Source: Aquarana catesbeiana (Eukaryota; Chordata; Amphibia; Anura; Ranidae). From it: DNA of 64,000 bases. Positions 1 to 11,160 of this stretch are shown piece after piece. How positions within the stretch are numbered: position 1 is the first letter of the stretch; each line of letters begins with the position of its first letter. A program made the translations under genes and the position numbers. The notes beneath the pieces were generated by a model. The model did no database searches. It saw only the letters and a list, made by a program, of their open reading frames with translations, and was not told the origin of the DNA. The DNA lies in assembly GCF_042186555.1 (NCBI RefSeq), contig NC_133325.1, positions 672,999,640-673,063,639 of the forward strand, written 5' to 3'.

Positions 1-840
1 ATAGAAAGTCGCATTAGTGTTTTCAGTGGTTGTGAATAATTAACACATAATCTGCTCTGCAGTTCCTTAGCATTGCTCCATTAATATGATGACAACTGTA
101 TGTATTTCAGAAGGTGTTATTGAGCCAGGAATGATCCAGGTACTTTGTAAGTGACACTGAGTATTATCCAGTTGTTGCCATGATGTTTGCTGGAAACAGA
201 CCAAATACAAACTGAAGGTACTTTGGCTCTATTCATTCTATTAAAAGTAATTTTGTCACACAAAAAAATTGATTTGCTGAAGTTATCCTTCATATAGAAA
301 AGAAACATTCCATCCATAGATATATTTGTAATGTACCATATCAGCACTGTTGGGTATCTAAACCTATAGCCTAGTACACACTGCTTGTTTTTTATCGTTC
401 AATTCAGCGGGCTGAACGAAAAAAAACTGATAGCTCAGGTTGGAGCCAATCTCCCCTGCTGTTCTTGTGTTCTGACAGGGGGACAGCCCCCCCCCCCCTC
501 CCTCTGCCAGAACACTCCAGTCAGCAGACCATTTTTGGTCATGCCCCTTCGACAGAACACATGGGCGTAATGTCGGCCATTTTATATTCAATCGGCTGAT
601 GTCGCCCAACATTCAACCCGTGTATACACACACACCCACATATACAGTATATAGCGGCAAGTATAGTAGGCAGTCAAAGGGCTTATACAAATGAACAAGG
701 AGGATGGTATTTTATTGCACTGATGATTTGACATGTCACAGCCTGCTTTTCTTACATACTGTATATCATAGTTGCCAACATTTCGAAGAGTTCCCAAGGA
801 ACACTTTTTTGCTACACATCCAGGAATCCATTGTAGGTAT
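1..840. other. Unassigned sequence, probably intronic or intergenic
   Basis: No gene is supported here. The stretch has a C-run near 490-501 and a short CA-rich stretch near 628-640. The part from about 370 to 600 resembles the interior of a small transposon (an inverted GTTCAATTCAGC/GCTGAACG motif), but no clean ends or target duplication were found. Confidence 0.4.
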
Positions 841-986
841 TAGAGATGGGCCCGATGTTCAAGTCTCAACTTGAACATCAGGTGTTTGTTCATAGAACAA
901 ACAAATATATGGGGCGCTCGCGGGACGTTTGCCTGCCGCAGAGCATCCCATAATGCACTGCGAGATCGCAGTGCATTGGCGGCTGC

Positions 987-1127
987 TGATTGGCCAAAGC
1001 ATGCACCTGACCTGTATGCTTTGGCGAATCACAGTTCAATGTGCTGTGAGAGCCATGATTGGCCAAAGGCAGGGTGCCTTTGGCCAATTATGGCTCAGGG
1101 GCTAAGTCCACACCCCACACTATATAA
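987..1127 (+). promoter_or_regulatory. Palindromic CCAAT array and TATA box (copy 1)
   Basis: Two palindromes with CCAAT/ATTGG cores (987-1031 with two mismatches; 1058-1088 perfect, 14-bp arms, GGG loop) lie just upstream of TATATAA at 1121-1127. The layout matches 40953-41093. A pol II promoter for the transposon family is inferred from motif order and spacing. Confidence 0.6.
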
Positions 1128-1329
1128 GGCTGCTTACATGGCGGGCGTATGTAGTGTGCTGTAGTGGAGATAGATTAGACAGGATAGTTAGTAGATTGAG
1201 CTTGCAGGCAGTGTAGAATATATAATACAGTGCAGTCAGTGTAGTGTATACAGTGCAGTGCAGAGTATATAATACAGTGCAGAGTATATAATACAGTGCA
1301 GTGCAGAGTATATAATACAGTGTAATGAA

Positions 1330-1570
1330 GTGGTTAAGGGGAACCCTATGACAGAATAAGAAAAAAACAGCATGGGGTCCCGCCCAAAATCCATACCAGG
1401 CCCTTTTAGTCTGGTATAGATTTTAAGGGGAACTCCATGCCAAAATAAAAAACATCATGGGGCCCACCCCAAAATCCATACCAGGCCCTCTAGGTCTGGT
1501 AAAGATTTTAGAGGAACTCCACGCCAAAGTTAAACAAAATGGTGTGGGGTCCCCCCAAAATCCATACCAG
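1330..1570 (+). repeat. Three tandem ~110-bp units with internal hairpins
   Basis: Each unit reads roughly GGGGAACYCC, an A-rich stretch, TGGGGTCC, then CCATACCAGRCCC followed by a partial inverse CTGGTAWRGATTTTA. The same unit occurs in the foldback arms (about 19680-19960 and the mirror 21500-21770), at 48280-48350 and at 54570-54620. Confidence 0.65.
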
Positions 1571-2100
1571 ACCCTTATCTGAGCATGCAGTCAAAGGGGG
1601 GGGGGGACGAGCAAGTTGATGGGGACAAAGGCCTATTCCAGACAACCTTGGCCGTTGATTGTCAGGGTCTGCGGGTGGGGGCCTTACCGGAATCTGGAAG
1701 CCCCCTTTCCCGGCCCCCCTATGTGAATGGGTATCAGGTACATCGTACCCCTACTCATTCACCAAAAAAGTGCCAAAAAGTAAAAACCACAAGAGACAGT
1801 TTTTGACAAATCCTTTAAAAAAAAAAAAAAAAAGTGTCCCGCAATGTAAATCCACCATCAATCACACCGCCAGATGGACCCGAAAAATAGCAAAAAATGA
1901 AAACGCTCCACCTCCATGGGAGGCCTCCCGCCGACTGCTCTCGCTTTGTTTTAACAGCTATTATATAGGCAAGGGCGGCGACACACGGTGATGTAACCAG
2001 GTGACCCTGCCCCCTTCTGTCAGGGATGCATCGGACTCCTGCTGTGAGCCACTCCGCATGGAGATGAGAACCCAGCCTTAATGTCACTAGCGACATCAGT

Positions 2101-2339
2101 GTCAGTTAGTGACCTTCCCAGATAGTGTCAGTTGGTTCCAGATTGCCCACCACCCTATCACAGTCACACTATAAGTCACTGATCACTGTCATTACAGTAT
2201 AGCATCTATAGCTGCATAAATTCCAGAACATATACCATAGCTTGTAGATGTTATAACGTTCACACAAACCAATTATTATACACTTATTTTGTGGCTATGT
2301 AGATATGTAGCATATTACATTTTGGCCTAAACTTAAGAA
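2101..2339. other. Unassigned sequence
   Basis: AT-rich sequence with short CAGTGTCAGTT-like direct repeats near 2096-2130. No gene or clean transposon end is visible. Confidence 0.4.
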
Positions 2340-2646
2340 ATTAGATTTTTAGATTTTTTTTTTATTGGGTATGTTTTAAAACAGAAAATAGAAAATATTG
2401 TTTTGGGGGTTTTTTTTCAAAATTTGAGCTTTTTTCATTCATTCATAATTAAAAATAGAAAACCCAGTGGCGATCGATCAAATACCATCAAAAGAAAGCT
2501 CTATTTGTGTGAAAAAAAATATCTAAAATTTAATTTGCATACAGTGTTGCATGACCGTGTAATTGCCAGTTACAATAGCGCAGTGCTGAATAGTAAAAAA
2601 TGGCCTGGTCGTGAAGGGGGTAAAACCTTCCAGGTTAAGTGGTTTT
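2340..2646 (-). mobile_element. Fragment of the TTAA-flanked interspersed family
   Basis: Contains, in inverted orientation, the diagnostic GATCAAATACCATCAAAAGAAAGCTCTATTTGTG block found in the copies at 8488-9422 and 11103-12744. It ends near GGTTAAGTGGTTTTAA, like the termini of that family. No complete pair of ends is visible. The long frame through it is incidental. Confidence 0.55.
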
Positions 2647-2769
2647 AAAAAAAGGAAATATATTGTTATTTCAGTATTTACCATATATTAATATTCATGT
2701 AGCATCTGCATTTTTACCAATTTACATGTCCAGATTTAGTTATTGTAACACTTGATATCATAGTTATAT

Positions 2770-3180
2770 AGTCAAGGCCTGTACACATGATGGAAAAATC
2801 GCATGGAAAAATTTGTACGACGAGCTGTTTGATGATTTTCGGACCATTAGTACGGCGCTTTCGACAGCCGATTTCACTTTTTCGGCAGACAAAAGCTGGA
2901 TGTGAAGACTATAAAATTTTTGTCAGATGTGAACTCAGCGTCTGATGTTCATTTTATTAGTACGGTTTTCGTACGAAAAAAAAATCGTAAGAGCAAGCTC
3001 AAAAGCATAAGAATACATACAAAACTATTCAACACATTATGTCACTTCTGACGTTGTATTCTGTCGTACGAGAATTTTCCTATCGTGAGTAACCTCTTCA
3101 CTTTCCACATGAGACTAGCATGCCACAAAAAATGGATGTTCGGTCATCCGAAAATCTAAGCGTGTGTACGCTTTAGTCTG
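2770..3180. mobile_element. Probable MITE with GTACACA-type ends
   Basis: The left end GGCCTGTACACATGATGG and the right end AAGCGTGTGTACGC are a degenerate inverted pair, and the interior has inverted ATTAGTACGG / CGTACGA motifs. Related ends bound the element at 55408-55855. Target duplication could not be fixed. Confidence 0.45.
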
Positions 3181-3429
3181 GCTGAAAAAAGTCCATCTAG
3201 TTCATACAATCCTTCTTTTTGTTTTATCAAAGGTAATATTAAAACATTTGCATTCCAATGATATATCTCATTTAAACAGAACCAGCCCAGTTTTTCCGCT
3301 GTGTGATTATTTCTTGGACTGACAATAGTTTTTCCTTTCAGAGGAAATCAACCATTAAAAAGTAATTTTCATTTCTGTGCAGTTGTGAGCTCAGTGGAAA
3401 TGCATCATATTATTTCAGTCTCTTTTTTG

Positions 3430-3800
3430 GGATGTAAAGTAAATTGTAGCTAAGTGCCCCCTATTCAGACTCGTAGAGAGACAAAGGGATAAATCACAAA
3501 TGACTTTAACCTGTGGTCCCTGTGTAATCCAGGCATAATTGCTACTCCATGATTAATATGCCCTGCTAATTATTACTGTCAGCTTCTTTATAGTGCACAG
3601 CACCACAGCTCGGCCTCTGAACACCTCCTCGGGGAAACAGCAGAGCGGCTAAATCAAGTCACTGCTGTGATTACGGCTTGGTGACTGTAGCTCTGCCTGC
3701 TTTTAATGTCTTGGTGGGCCTGTTATTTTATAGCAGGTCTCTAATGCCGTAATAGGCATATGTGACATTTCAGATGCAAATTAAACAGCACTGTAATCAT
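3430..3800. promoter_or_regulatory. Candidate conserved non-coding (enhancer-like) element
   Basis: This block shows none of the repeat families seen elsewhere in the window. It has clustered homeodomain-like cores (TGATTAAT, CTAATTATTA) and an octamer-like ATGCAAATTAA at about 3774, the arrangement typical of developmental enhancers. Function is inferred from composition and motif density only. Confidence 0.3.
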
Positions 3801-4248
3801 ATATCATTTAAAGAAATCTCTAGGAGAGTATCACCCTGGGTTAATTTTCTTCTCTCGCTATATAGTCAGTCTTGAACGCCAAACTAATCAGAGACATGAG
3901 ACAACAATTGGTTCATAATCCATTGTTGAGAATAAACTTCCAAAAACAGGTTAATAAACTGTTTCAGTTAGCACAAAACGTAATACAGTAAAACTTTGGA
4001 TTGCGAGCATAATTAGTTCCGGAAACATGCTTGTAACCTAAAGCACTTGTATATCAAACAAATTTCCCCATAATAAATAATGGAAATGCAAATGATTAGT
4101 TCCACAACCATTTATTCATAGGGCCTTCAGTTTATAGTCCGTATAAATAGTTTATAGCAATGTGATAGATTGTGTAACCATAAAATGTCCATCCACAAAT
4201 GGAAGCCTCCACAAGGGGATTAGAAGCAAAATCCAGCAGGAGCTACAG

Positions 4249-4780
4249 AGTATAAAAGAGAAGAGTGGCGCCTCTAAGTGTAGCAATATGTTGCTACATG
4301 TTGTACCTTCATTAAATATAACCATATTGCTACACTTAGAGGCGCCTTTCTTCTCTTTTAGACCCCTTTCACACTGGGGCGGTTTGCAGGCGCTATTGCG
4401 CTAAAAATAGCACCTGCAAACCGACCCGAAACAGCCACTGCTGTGTCTCCAGTGTGAAAGCCCGGGGGCTTTCACACTGGAGCGGTGCGCTAGCAGGACG
4501 GGAAAAAAAGCAGCATCTTCGGAGCAGTGTATACACTGCTCCTTGACCGCTCCTGCCCATTGAAATCAATGGCACAGCGCGGCTATACCGCCGGCAAAGC
4601 GCCTCTGCAGAGGCGCTTTGCGTGGTTTTTAACCCTTTCTTGGCCGCTAGCGGGGGGTAAAACCACCCCGCTCGCGGCCGAATACTGCCGCTAAAACGAC
4701 GGTAAAGGGCCGCTAATAATAGCGCCGCTTTACTGCCGACGCACCTCCCGCCCCAGTGTGAAAGGGGCCTTATACTCAGT
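4249..4780. repeat. Long hairpin element, right arm interrupted
   Basis: The left arm (about 4249-4298, starting AGTATAAAAGAGAAGAGTGG) pairs with 4325-4360 continued at 4770-4778. Removing the MITE at 4361-4769 restores the inverted copy of TATAAAAGAGAAG exactly, so the hairpin was in place first. Confidence 0.75.
4361..4769. mobile_element. PIF/Harbinger-like MITE (409 bp, TTA duplication)
   Basis: The terminal inverted repeats GACCCCTTTCACACTGGGGC and the inverse of GCCCCAGTGTGAAAGGGGCC differ at one base. TTA lies at 4358-4360 and again at 4770-4772, the 3-bp TWA target usual for PIF/Harbinger. The interior is GC-rich and itself palindromic, with a further TTTCACACTGGAGCGG copy at 4470. 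No coding capacity. Confidence 0.85.
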
Positions 4781-4906
4781 TGTGACTTGACGCTACCTGT
4801 ATATCAAGACATCACTTGTATATCAAGTCAATATTTATTAAAAAATGCTGCTTGTCTTACAAAACGCTCTCAAACCAAGTTACCCTCAAACCGAGGTTTT
4901 ACTGTA

Positions 4907-5684
4907 TTCTATGCCATGTATATTTCATATTGGGAGAATTCCACATTTAAAAAGAAATGTCTGAATCTTTACTATGAAAGGTGATTCAGTGAACATGAAT
5001 GCCTTTGATGGAGGGGAAAGGGATAGTAGAAATGGCTTATCTTGGTTGGTTGGGAAAATCCAGCCTATGTAGTCAATTCTCCAGCAAGGAACAGTTGGAC
5101 AAGGGATCCCAATAGATATCATAGAAAGTGTCTATATGTAACGGAGGGTTGTAATTTAGAAATATGGTCGCAATACCCCTGTAAGAATCTGCTGTAAAGT
5201 GGACTGGTCAGCCAGATAGATGTAACAACATAGTTGATGACCACACAGGATTCAATTATCAAAGTAGAATAAAAAAAATGTCAATAGATAAAGCTATAAC
5301 ATATTGTCCCAAAACATTGACTAAGATGTGGCAATTGTTATGCTGATTCAATAAACTATACCTTCATTCAATGGAAGTGGGCGGGGTGATAAATATTGAT
5401 TGTTTCTTCCCTTTTAGTTTTTATTGAGTTTTGGGAGTTGCATTATATAACCTGTGCTGTTCTGTGATAGGCCTCATAATATACAAGAACAATCACATTT
5501 TGTCCCATTATGTACAGAGAACATGTAATGGTTGTAGAGTATAAAAGTGCTCTCGCTGCTACAACAGGAAGTGTAGGGAAATTTGCCCAAATGGGAAAGA
5601 GATAGCAATAAACACCTGATACAGATTCTACTCATTCCGTATGTTATCGGGAAAAATAAAAGTTTCGGCTGAAGTTCTGCTTTA
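4907..5684. other. Unassigned sequence
   Basis: No gene, splice-flanked exon or complete transposon was recognised. Short open frames here have no recognisable protein features. Confidence 0.4.
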
Positions 5685-6199
5685 AAGTGTTACTAAACCC
5701 AGGACCCTGCATTCACTATATCTGGGTTCCCATAGTACACAGAACATGGAAATGAAATTATTTTAGTAAATATAAACTGCTAAATACCTTTTCTCATCAG
5801 CAGTATATAGCAGTCTTGTGACTTCTAGCAGTGTCCACCCAAGCACTGGTTAAAGCTTGTAGGAGGAGTTTAGTGGTAAAGAACCCAGATAGTTCTATGG
5901 GATAAAAGGACTGGGCAATCTGCAGTCTTCTCCCAAAAATTGAAAATATCTATGTATATATATATCTATATGCAAAAATACAATAGAGGACACAGGGATA
6001 CTTTTATGGCAATGTATACAAATGAACTGGATTGAAAAAATATATATAAAGTCACTAAATCATGCTTAGGAAGGAAAAGGTGAGCCAAGTCAAAGATGAT
6101 GGCTCAAGCAATGATGGAACCTATGGAGTTCTTAAGGCTGATATTCAAGTAAAATGTTCCGTGAGATAAGCATACACTCTATAAGAAGAGAAAGCGCCC

Positions 6200-6610
6200 T
6201 CCGTGCTGGAGATACACAGGTTACGCATGGTTGACAAATCCACAGGTTGCTGAAGGCAAACATTGCCGTGACTCCGAGTGGTAAAGTTGGTTTTACTGAT
6301 GTGCGATACAGTAGATCGCTCTTCAGAGGGAGGGCGGCTTAGCGTGTGTTTTGCTGGTGGCACATAGTTGGCAGATCTAAAGGTTCCTGAAAGCAAAGAT
6401 GGTCATGACTCCAAAGGGTGGTAAGGTTGATTTTACCTGTATGCGATACAGTGGATCGCTCTTCAGAGGGAGGGCGGCTTAGCGTGTGTTCTGCAGATGG
6501 CGCATCTGAGGGGCAAGATATTGCTGCTGGTTATTCAGATGTGCGGTGCAGTGGATCACTGCTCAGGGAAAGAGCAGCTTGGCGTGTGCTTTGTTCTTAG
6601 GCACATCTGA
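6200..6610. repeat. Three tandem ~130-150-bp units in the 3' region of Penelope-like element 1
   Basis: The unit contains TGCGATACAGTRGATCGCTC followed by AGGGAGGGCGGCTTAGCGTG; copies begin at about 6301, 6440 and 6541. They lie downstream (minus strand) of the GIY-YIG coding region. Tandem structure in the non-coding flanks fits a Penelope-like element but is not diagnostic. Confidence 0.6.
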
Positions 6611-8166
6611 GGAGGTCAGTGCCACGCGCACAGCTGTTGTCAGATTCTCCCAGGATGGGACGGTAGCCTCTGACAATGCATTTGGCTCTTTTGAGATTCT
6701 TCAGCTCGTTCGGGCTTGGTGATAGATGTGGGTCCTATACTGGTGGGAATAGACAGGCAGTCCGGATCCCCCGAGCGCTAAATGCGGCTGGAATATGCCA
6801 GGATTCTTCTACTTCAAGGAGTGTACTAGTTGGGTTCAGTTTCATCCGAAAAATTGTGAAAATTCATTTGTGAGGGCGGGCTGGGGTGCCAAGGGCAGCT
6901 GGGGTGGTCTGTGGCTGGCACACCGACAAGTGCATTTCGTTCACAGGGTGCGCAAACTTTTTCAGGGTGGCGAGAACCCCATGAATGCAGACCTTTATAG
7001 TCTTTAGTGGTTTTTCAAATGAAGGTAGATCTCATGGGGACACACCCAGTCCTTGAAATTAGTTTTGTTAACCCTTTTTGTGAATGGCTAAAATATATGT
7101 GTGGGTTTTCAGTAGGTTGCCATCATGTGGACATTTAGAGATATTGCAGGTAATTGTTTTGGTTAGAGGGCATTGATAAAAGTCACAGGCCAACATGATA
7201 TATATTGTACAATCCTACTTGGCAAATTACCGGTAATTATATAGTGTAATTAGGTAATAACATGCAGAGATATGGTGATGGTAAGTTTTATCCAGTCAGG
7301 CTTCCCATTGCAGACATTGCTAGGGGGGGGGGGGGTCTTTCTGATGTATAAGTATATGGCTGGCTAGTCCTATGGGTTAACGAACACCAGGAGATCCAGT
7401 TCATTATTGAGTCTCATGGGCGTCATAGTTCCCAGCCGAAAGATCCATTCCTTCTCACGTTGTATGAGGACGGTATCAAAGTATCCCCTTCTACTGGAGA
7501 AAAAAAAGCAAAAAAACTTTTATCCGAAGGTCATTAACTTGGCCTTTATGGTATTTGAGGAAATGTTGAGCGATTGGTTTCTCATCGTCTTTTCCTCTGA
7601 TGCTCGACAGGTGTCCACTGATTCGTACCTTCAGAGGCCGTTCTGTTTTTCCCACATAAAGTTTGTGACACGGGCACTCCAACATGTAGGGAACTCTTGT
7701 GGTGTTACGATTTATGAATTGCTTGATTTTATATGTTTTTTGCCTACTTGCATCCGTGAAGGTATCGGTTCTGTCAACATGAGGGCAGATGCTACATTTT
7801 CCACATGGGAACTTTCCCTTGATTTTGGGTAGATCTGTAAGCCAGGTTTTTGGAGTCGTTTTTATAAATACTGAGTTGACCATTTCATAAGCTAGATTCC
7901 AGGCTCTTTTGGCCACCATAAGTCCGACAATGTCAGCTAGTACGGGTGAACCTGACTGGCGGAGGTTTTTCTGTACTCAGTTGACTTCCTTCTTTTAAAG
8001 CTCATTATATTTGTCAAATTCCTGTGTACCGGCATGGGGTTCCAGTTGTTTCAGGCTCTCGTTAATTTGGCTCTGTAATTCTAGAAGTTGTATCTTTTCT
8101 TCTTCCACTATCAGTTTAATTACTTCAATCCCATGGTCAATGCAGATTTGTTTCCATTTATTAAGG

Positions 8167-8338
8167 CAGTGGTCATCAACCCTGTCCTCAGGGCCAGGTT
8201 TTATGTATTACCTTGGGGAGATGCAGACTAGAATACTGCAAATCACTGAGCAGCAAATGATATCACCTGTGATGTATTTCAGTTATCTTGCAAACCTGGC
8301 CTGTTGGTGGGCCCTGAGGACAGGGTTGATGACCAATG
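8167..8338. mobile_element. 172-bp hAT-like MITE inside Penelope-like element 1
   Basis: The ends CAGTGGTCATCAACCCTGTC and the inverse of GACAGGGTTGATGACCAATG form terminal repeats extending through CCTCAGGGCC. The 8-bp TATTAAGG precedes (8159-8166) and follows (8339-8346) the element, the target duplication length of hAT transposons. No coding capacity. Confidence 0.88.
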
Positions 8339-8487
8339 TATTAAGGAATCTCTCATTATGCAGGTGTTCCTCAGGAATCACTCGCTCTCGTAATCCACGA
8401 ACCACTATCTTTCTCTCAATGTAGGTCTCCAAGGACAGGATATCCCATTTCCGATTCAATTGTTTAATGGTGAACTTTTGATGTTGT

Positions 8488-9422
8488 TTAACCGCTTCAA
8501 TACAGGGCATTTTCACCCCCTTCCTGCCCATACCAATTTTTAGTATGTACCCAAATGAAATTTTTATGTTTTTTTTTCCCCACAAATAAAGCTTTCTTTT
8601 GGTGGTATTTGATCACCTCTGCATTTTTTATTTTTTGCGCTATAAACAAAAGAAGAGCGTCAATTTTTAAAAAAACACAATATTTTTTACGTTATGCTAT
8701 AATAAATATCCCAATTTAAAAAAAAAAAAAAAGTTTCCTCAGTTTAGGCCGATATGTATTCTTCTACATATTTTTGGTTAAAAAATATCACAATAAGCGT
8801 ATATTGATCGGTTTGTGTAAAAGTTATAGCGTCTACAAAATACGGGATAGATTTATGGCATTTTCATTTATTTATTTATTTACTAGTGATGGCGGCGATC
8901 TGCGATTTTTTTCGTGACTGTGACATTGCAACGGACATATTGGACACTTTTGACACATTTTTGGGACCATTCACATTTATACAGCGATCAGTGCTATAAA
9001 AAGCACTGATTACTGTGTAAATGTGACTGGCAGGGAAGGGGTTAACACTAGGGGGTGATGGATGGGTTAATTATGTTTCCTAGGGAGTGATTGTAACTGT
9101 AGGGGGCGGGGACTCACAAGGGAAGGAGACCGATCGGTGTTCCTCTGTACTGGGAACACACCATCGGTCTCCTCTCACCTGACAGGACATGGATCTGTGT
9201 GTTTACACACACTGATCCCCGGTCCTGCTGTGTTCACGGGCAATCGCGGACATCGCAGCCGACGGGGACGCGCACCGGGTCCCGAGCAACGCAGCGGGCG
9301 CGCGCGCCCCCTAGACAGCCGGGAAGCCCAGGCCGTCATATGACGCCCGCCCAGGATGGGAGATCCCTCCTGCGGACGTCATATTACTATAGACGGGTAA
9401 TGCCGGGTAATGAAGTGGTTAA
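8488..9422. mobile_element. TTAA-flanked interspersed element inside Penelope-like element 1
   Basis: TTAA lies at both borders (8488-8491, 9419-9422), with inner ends CCGCTTCAATACAGGG and an inverse AATGAAGTGG. A TTAA target is typical of piggyBac-type transposons, so this is inferred to be a non-autonomous piggyBac-like element. Interior landmarks are CCCCACAAATAAAGCTTTC, TTTTTTGCGCTATAAAC and a GC-rich right half. Removing it with one TTAA closes the Penelope-like reading frame exactly (finding). Relatives lie at 2340-2646, 11103-12744 and 15909-16312. Confidence 0.75.
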
Positions 9423-10066
9423 ACAGTGTTTTAATTGTCTCATCATTAGTTGGTGTCACATTAGGTGGGTTGTTAGTGAATGTTTGTCTTTCCTCATCAA
9501 TGTCATCACCGATAACGTAAGCCATGTGTGCTTTGGGTAACCAACTGGGTAAATCACCTCACAGATAATAAATCGATAAATAGGCATTCAGGGGTAGATG
9601 TAGTCTGCTGACTATGTATATGTTGAATCTTGGATTGGAAATGATCTGGAGTGATCCAAAGGGGATCAAGTAACATTTGGCAAAAAGAGAGGGAGGTACC
9701 AGATCATTTCATAGGATCGCAGTGCTGGGTAAATGTAGAACCCAGCACTGGGAGGAGAGATACCGACTCACCCCAGTTGGGACAGTGCTGATTGGCCCTG
9801 TGCTGATCACATGCATCCTCCCCCCAAATAAAAACTCTCTCTAGCAATACATACCAAACTGAGCATGTGCAGAGTGACTCCATTAGACTGTGTTATCAGG
9901 AAATTATTAGGGGACAGTGGAAGGGGGGAGGATGAGAGAAGACAGGATATAACAGCCTTTTTATACAATGCAGAGGATTAACCCCTTGAGTTCCCACAGT
10001 GAGTATAACAATCATGCTTTACTGCATATACAGACTGATTTTACTGTTGTGGGTTTAGTAACACTG

Positions 10067-10097
10067 TAGGATCCATTATAGCAGACATAGTGGGGGG
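10067..10097. other. Short linker between repeats
   Basis: Sequence between the right end of the TTAA-family MITE and the hairpin MITE that follows; no feature seen. Confidence 0.4.
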
Positions 10098-10262
10098 TAT
10101 TCACTAAAACTGGGGAGTGCAAAATCTGGTGCAGCTCTGCATAGAAACCAATCAGCTTCCAGGTTTTATTATCAAAGCTTAATTGAACAAGCTGATGTTA
10201 GAAGTTGATTGGCTACCATGCACAGCTGCACAAGATTCTGAGTGCTCCAGTTTTAGTAAACC
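10098..10262. mobile_element. Hairpin MITE with TTCACTAAAACTGG ends
   Basis: The left part (TTCACTAAAACTGGGGAGTGC, then GGTGCAGCTCTGCATAG and CCAATCAGCTTC) has an imperfect inverse on the right (GAAGTTGATTGGCTACCATG, CAGCTGCACAAGATT, GAGTGCTCCAGTTTTAGTAAA). The whole ~165 bp folds back on itself. No coding capacity. Confidence 0.7.
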
Positions 10263-11102
10263 TTGGCCAAAAGTATCAAACACATTCCTTTGATATTCTC
10301 CGGACATATGCAGTGTGCTAAAATCTTGAAGACTGCAACAGACTAAAATAAAAGGTATGAGATAATGAATGTGTACAAAGGTCAGTTATTGCTTCAACAA
10401 AGCTGCCATTACTGTACAAGATTCCATATCTCAAGCCTACAACTCTCCTTAATAGTACCTGACACACATAATAACCTTGTGCCACTACAATCTTGACAGC
10501 TCAAGTAGCCGTCAGTTCTCATTGATTTCCAGCTAAAGACAAGATCACAGCATGCTGCATGAATACCGGACACCAACTGACTGACTTAAAGAATAATACA
10601 TGATCTCTTTTCTACACTGATTTATGTATCCGTTGGGCTTCCTTAGTTAACCAGTCAATGGTGTTTGTGCTTTGATCAATACAAACCTGTTTAAAGAGAG
10701 TAGCACTGGAATGTTTTAAAATAAAGGACACCTACCATCTTTAAGGCAGCCATATTGTGGCCTGGAGTTCCTATTGGACTGAGGTAGAATTACCCTAAAT
10801 ATTATTTCAGTAGTCAGGCTGCTTCTGCTTTGTACTAATACAAGCTGAGCCGTAACTACATATTTCTACACTGTGGACTTAAATATGCATATTTCCGTCC
10901 CTGCCCAGCAAAATTTTCTTGAGCCACACTCTAGCAGTGCCAGATGTCAAGTCTGATTGTACACTGACCTCATTTGTATTTTTTTTAATATTTCTAAAGG
11001 TTATGTGCCCTCAATGTTCTCTTTATTCTGGGCAGCTTCCTTTGCTGACTTACTTTTGCTGTACCTTGGAACAACAGGTACACATTACCACTTCAGCCCC
11101 AG
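10263..11102. other. Unassigned sequence, possibly single-copy
   Basis: No repeat family recognised elsewhere in the window covers this stretch. It has no convincing exon. The part from about 10380 to 10680 looks low in repeat content. Confidence 0.35.
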
Positions 11103-11160
11103 AAGGATTTACCCCCTTAATGACCAGGCCTTTTTTTGCGATTCGGCACTGCGTTATTTT

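Larger units (their letters stand above)
841..2100 (+). mobile_element. hAT-related element fragment, 5' part with promoter
   Basis: The left edge (TAGAGATGGGC at about 842) resembles the TAGGGATGAGC terminus of the hAT family found elsewhere in the window. The next 300 bp match the promoter region of the BED-hAT at 40.9 kb: CCAAT palindromes, a TATATAA box and a similar downstream leader. After 1330 come three imperfect ~110-bp units, each holding an inverted CCATACCAG/CTGGTATGG pair, the same unit that fills the arms of the foldback at 19.2-22.2 kb. The tail (near 1980-2030) resembles the centre of that foldback. No right terminus or target duplication is visible, so this is a degraded non-autonomous copy. 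Family assignment is by comparison inside the window. Confidence 0.65.
3986..4904. mobile_element. TA-flanked Tc1/mariner-like MITE, host of nested insertions
   Basis: The ends CAGTAAAACTTTGGATTG (left) and CAAACCGAGGTTTTACTG (right) are inverted repeats flanked by TA on both sides (3984-3985, 4905-4906), the target duplication of Tc1/mariner elements. The interior also has paired CTTGTATATCAA motifs. A hairpin element lies inside it, and that hairpin was itself hit by a TTA-flanked MITE at 4361-4769. No transposase is present. Confidence 0.75.
7380..9600 (-). pseudogene. Penelope-like retroelement 1: N-terminal part joined to GIY-YIG endonuclease, RT missing
   Basis: Penelope-like elements encode a reverse transcriptase and, in one large group, a C-terminal GIY-YIG endonuclease. 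Reading the minus strand from about 9560, pieces of the N-terminal region appear: a KQHQKFTIKQLNRKWDILSL stretch and then RKIVVRGLRERVIPEEHLHN. They continue to about 7980. The next recognisable part (7919-7491) is the C-terminal region: a cysteine cluster FPCGKCSICPH, then the GIY-YIG core YMLECPCHKLYVGKTERPLK, followed past a stop by an EWIFRLGTMTP-type tail to about 7380. No RT motif lies between, so several hundred residues were lost. Two insertions (8167-8338 and 8488-9422) interrupt it. Frame changes and stops make it non-functional. Confidence 0.8.
5687..10066. mobile_element. TTAA-family MITE split by a Penelope-like element
   Basis: The left end TTAAAGTGTTACTAAACCCA (5683-5702) and the right end TGGGTTTAGTAACACT (about 10049-10064) are inverted repeats nearly 4.4 kb apart. 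The flanks just inside (about 5700-5960 and 9690-10040) read as one ~0.65-kb element once the Penelope-like insertion between them is removed. The ends resemble those of the TTAA-flanked MITE at 14088-14573. Inner boundaries are approximate. Confidence 0.6.

Noticed and set aside
113..142. Possible tiny exon (TATTTCAG ... CAGGTACTT)
   Set aside because: 30 bp only, no recognisable peptide, and no SGSM match.
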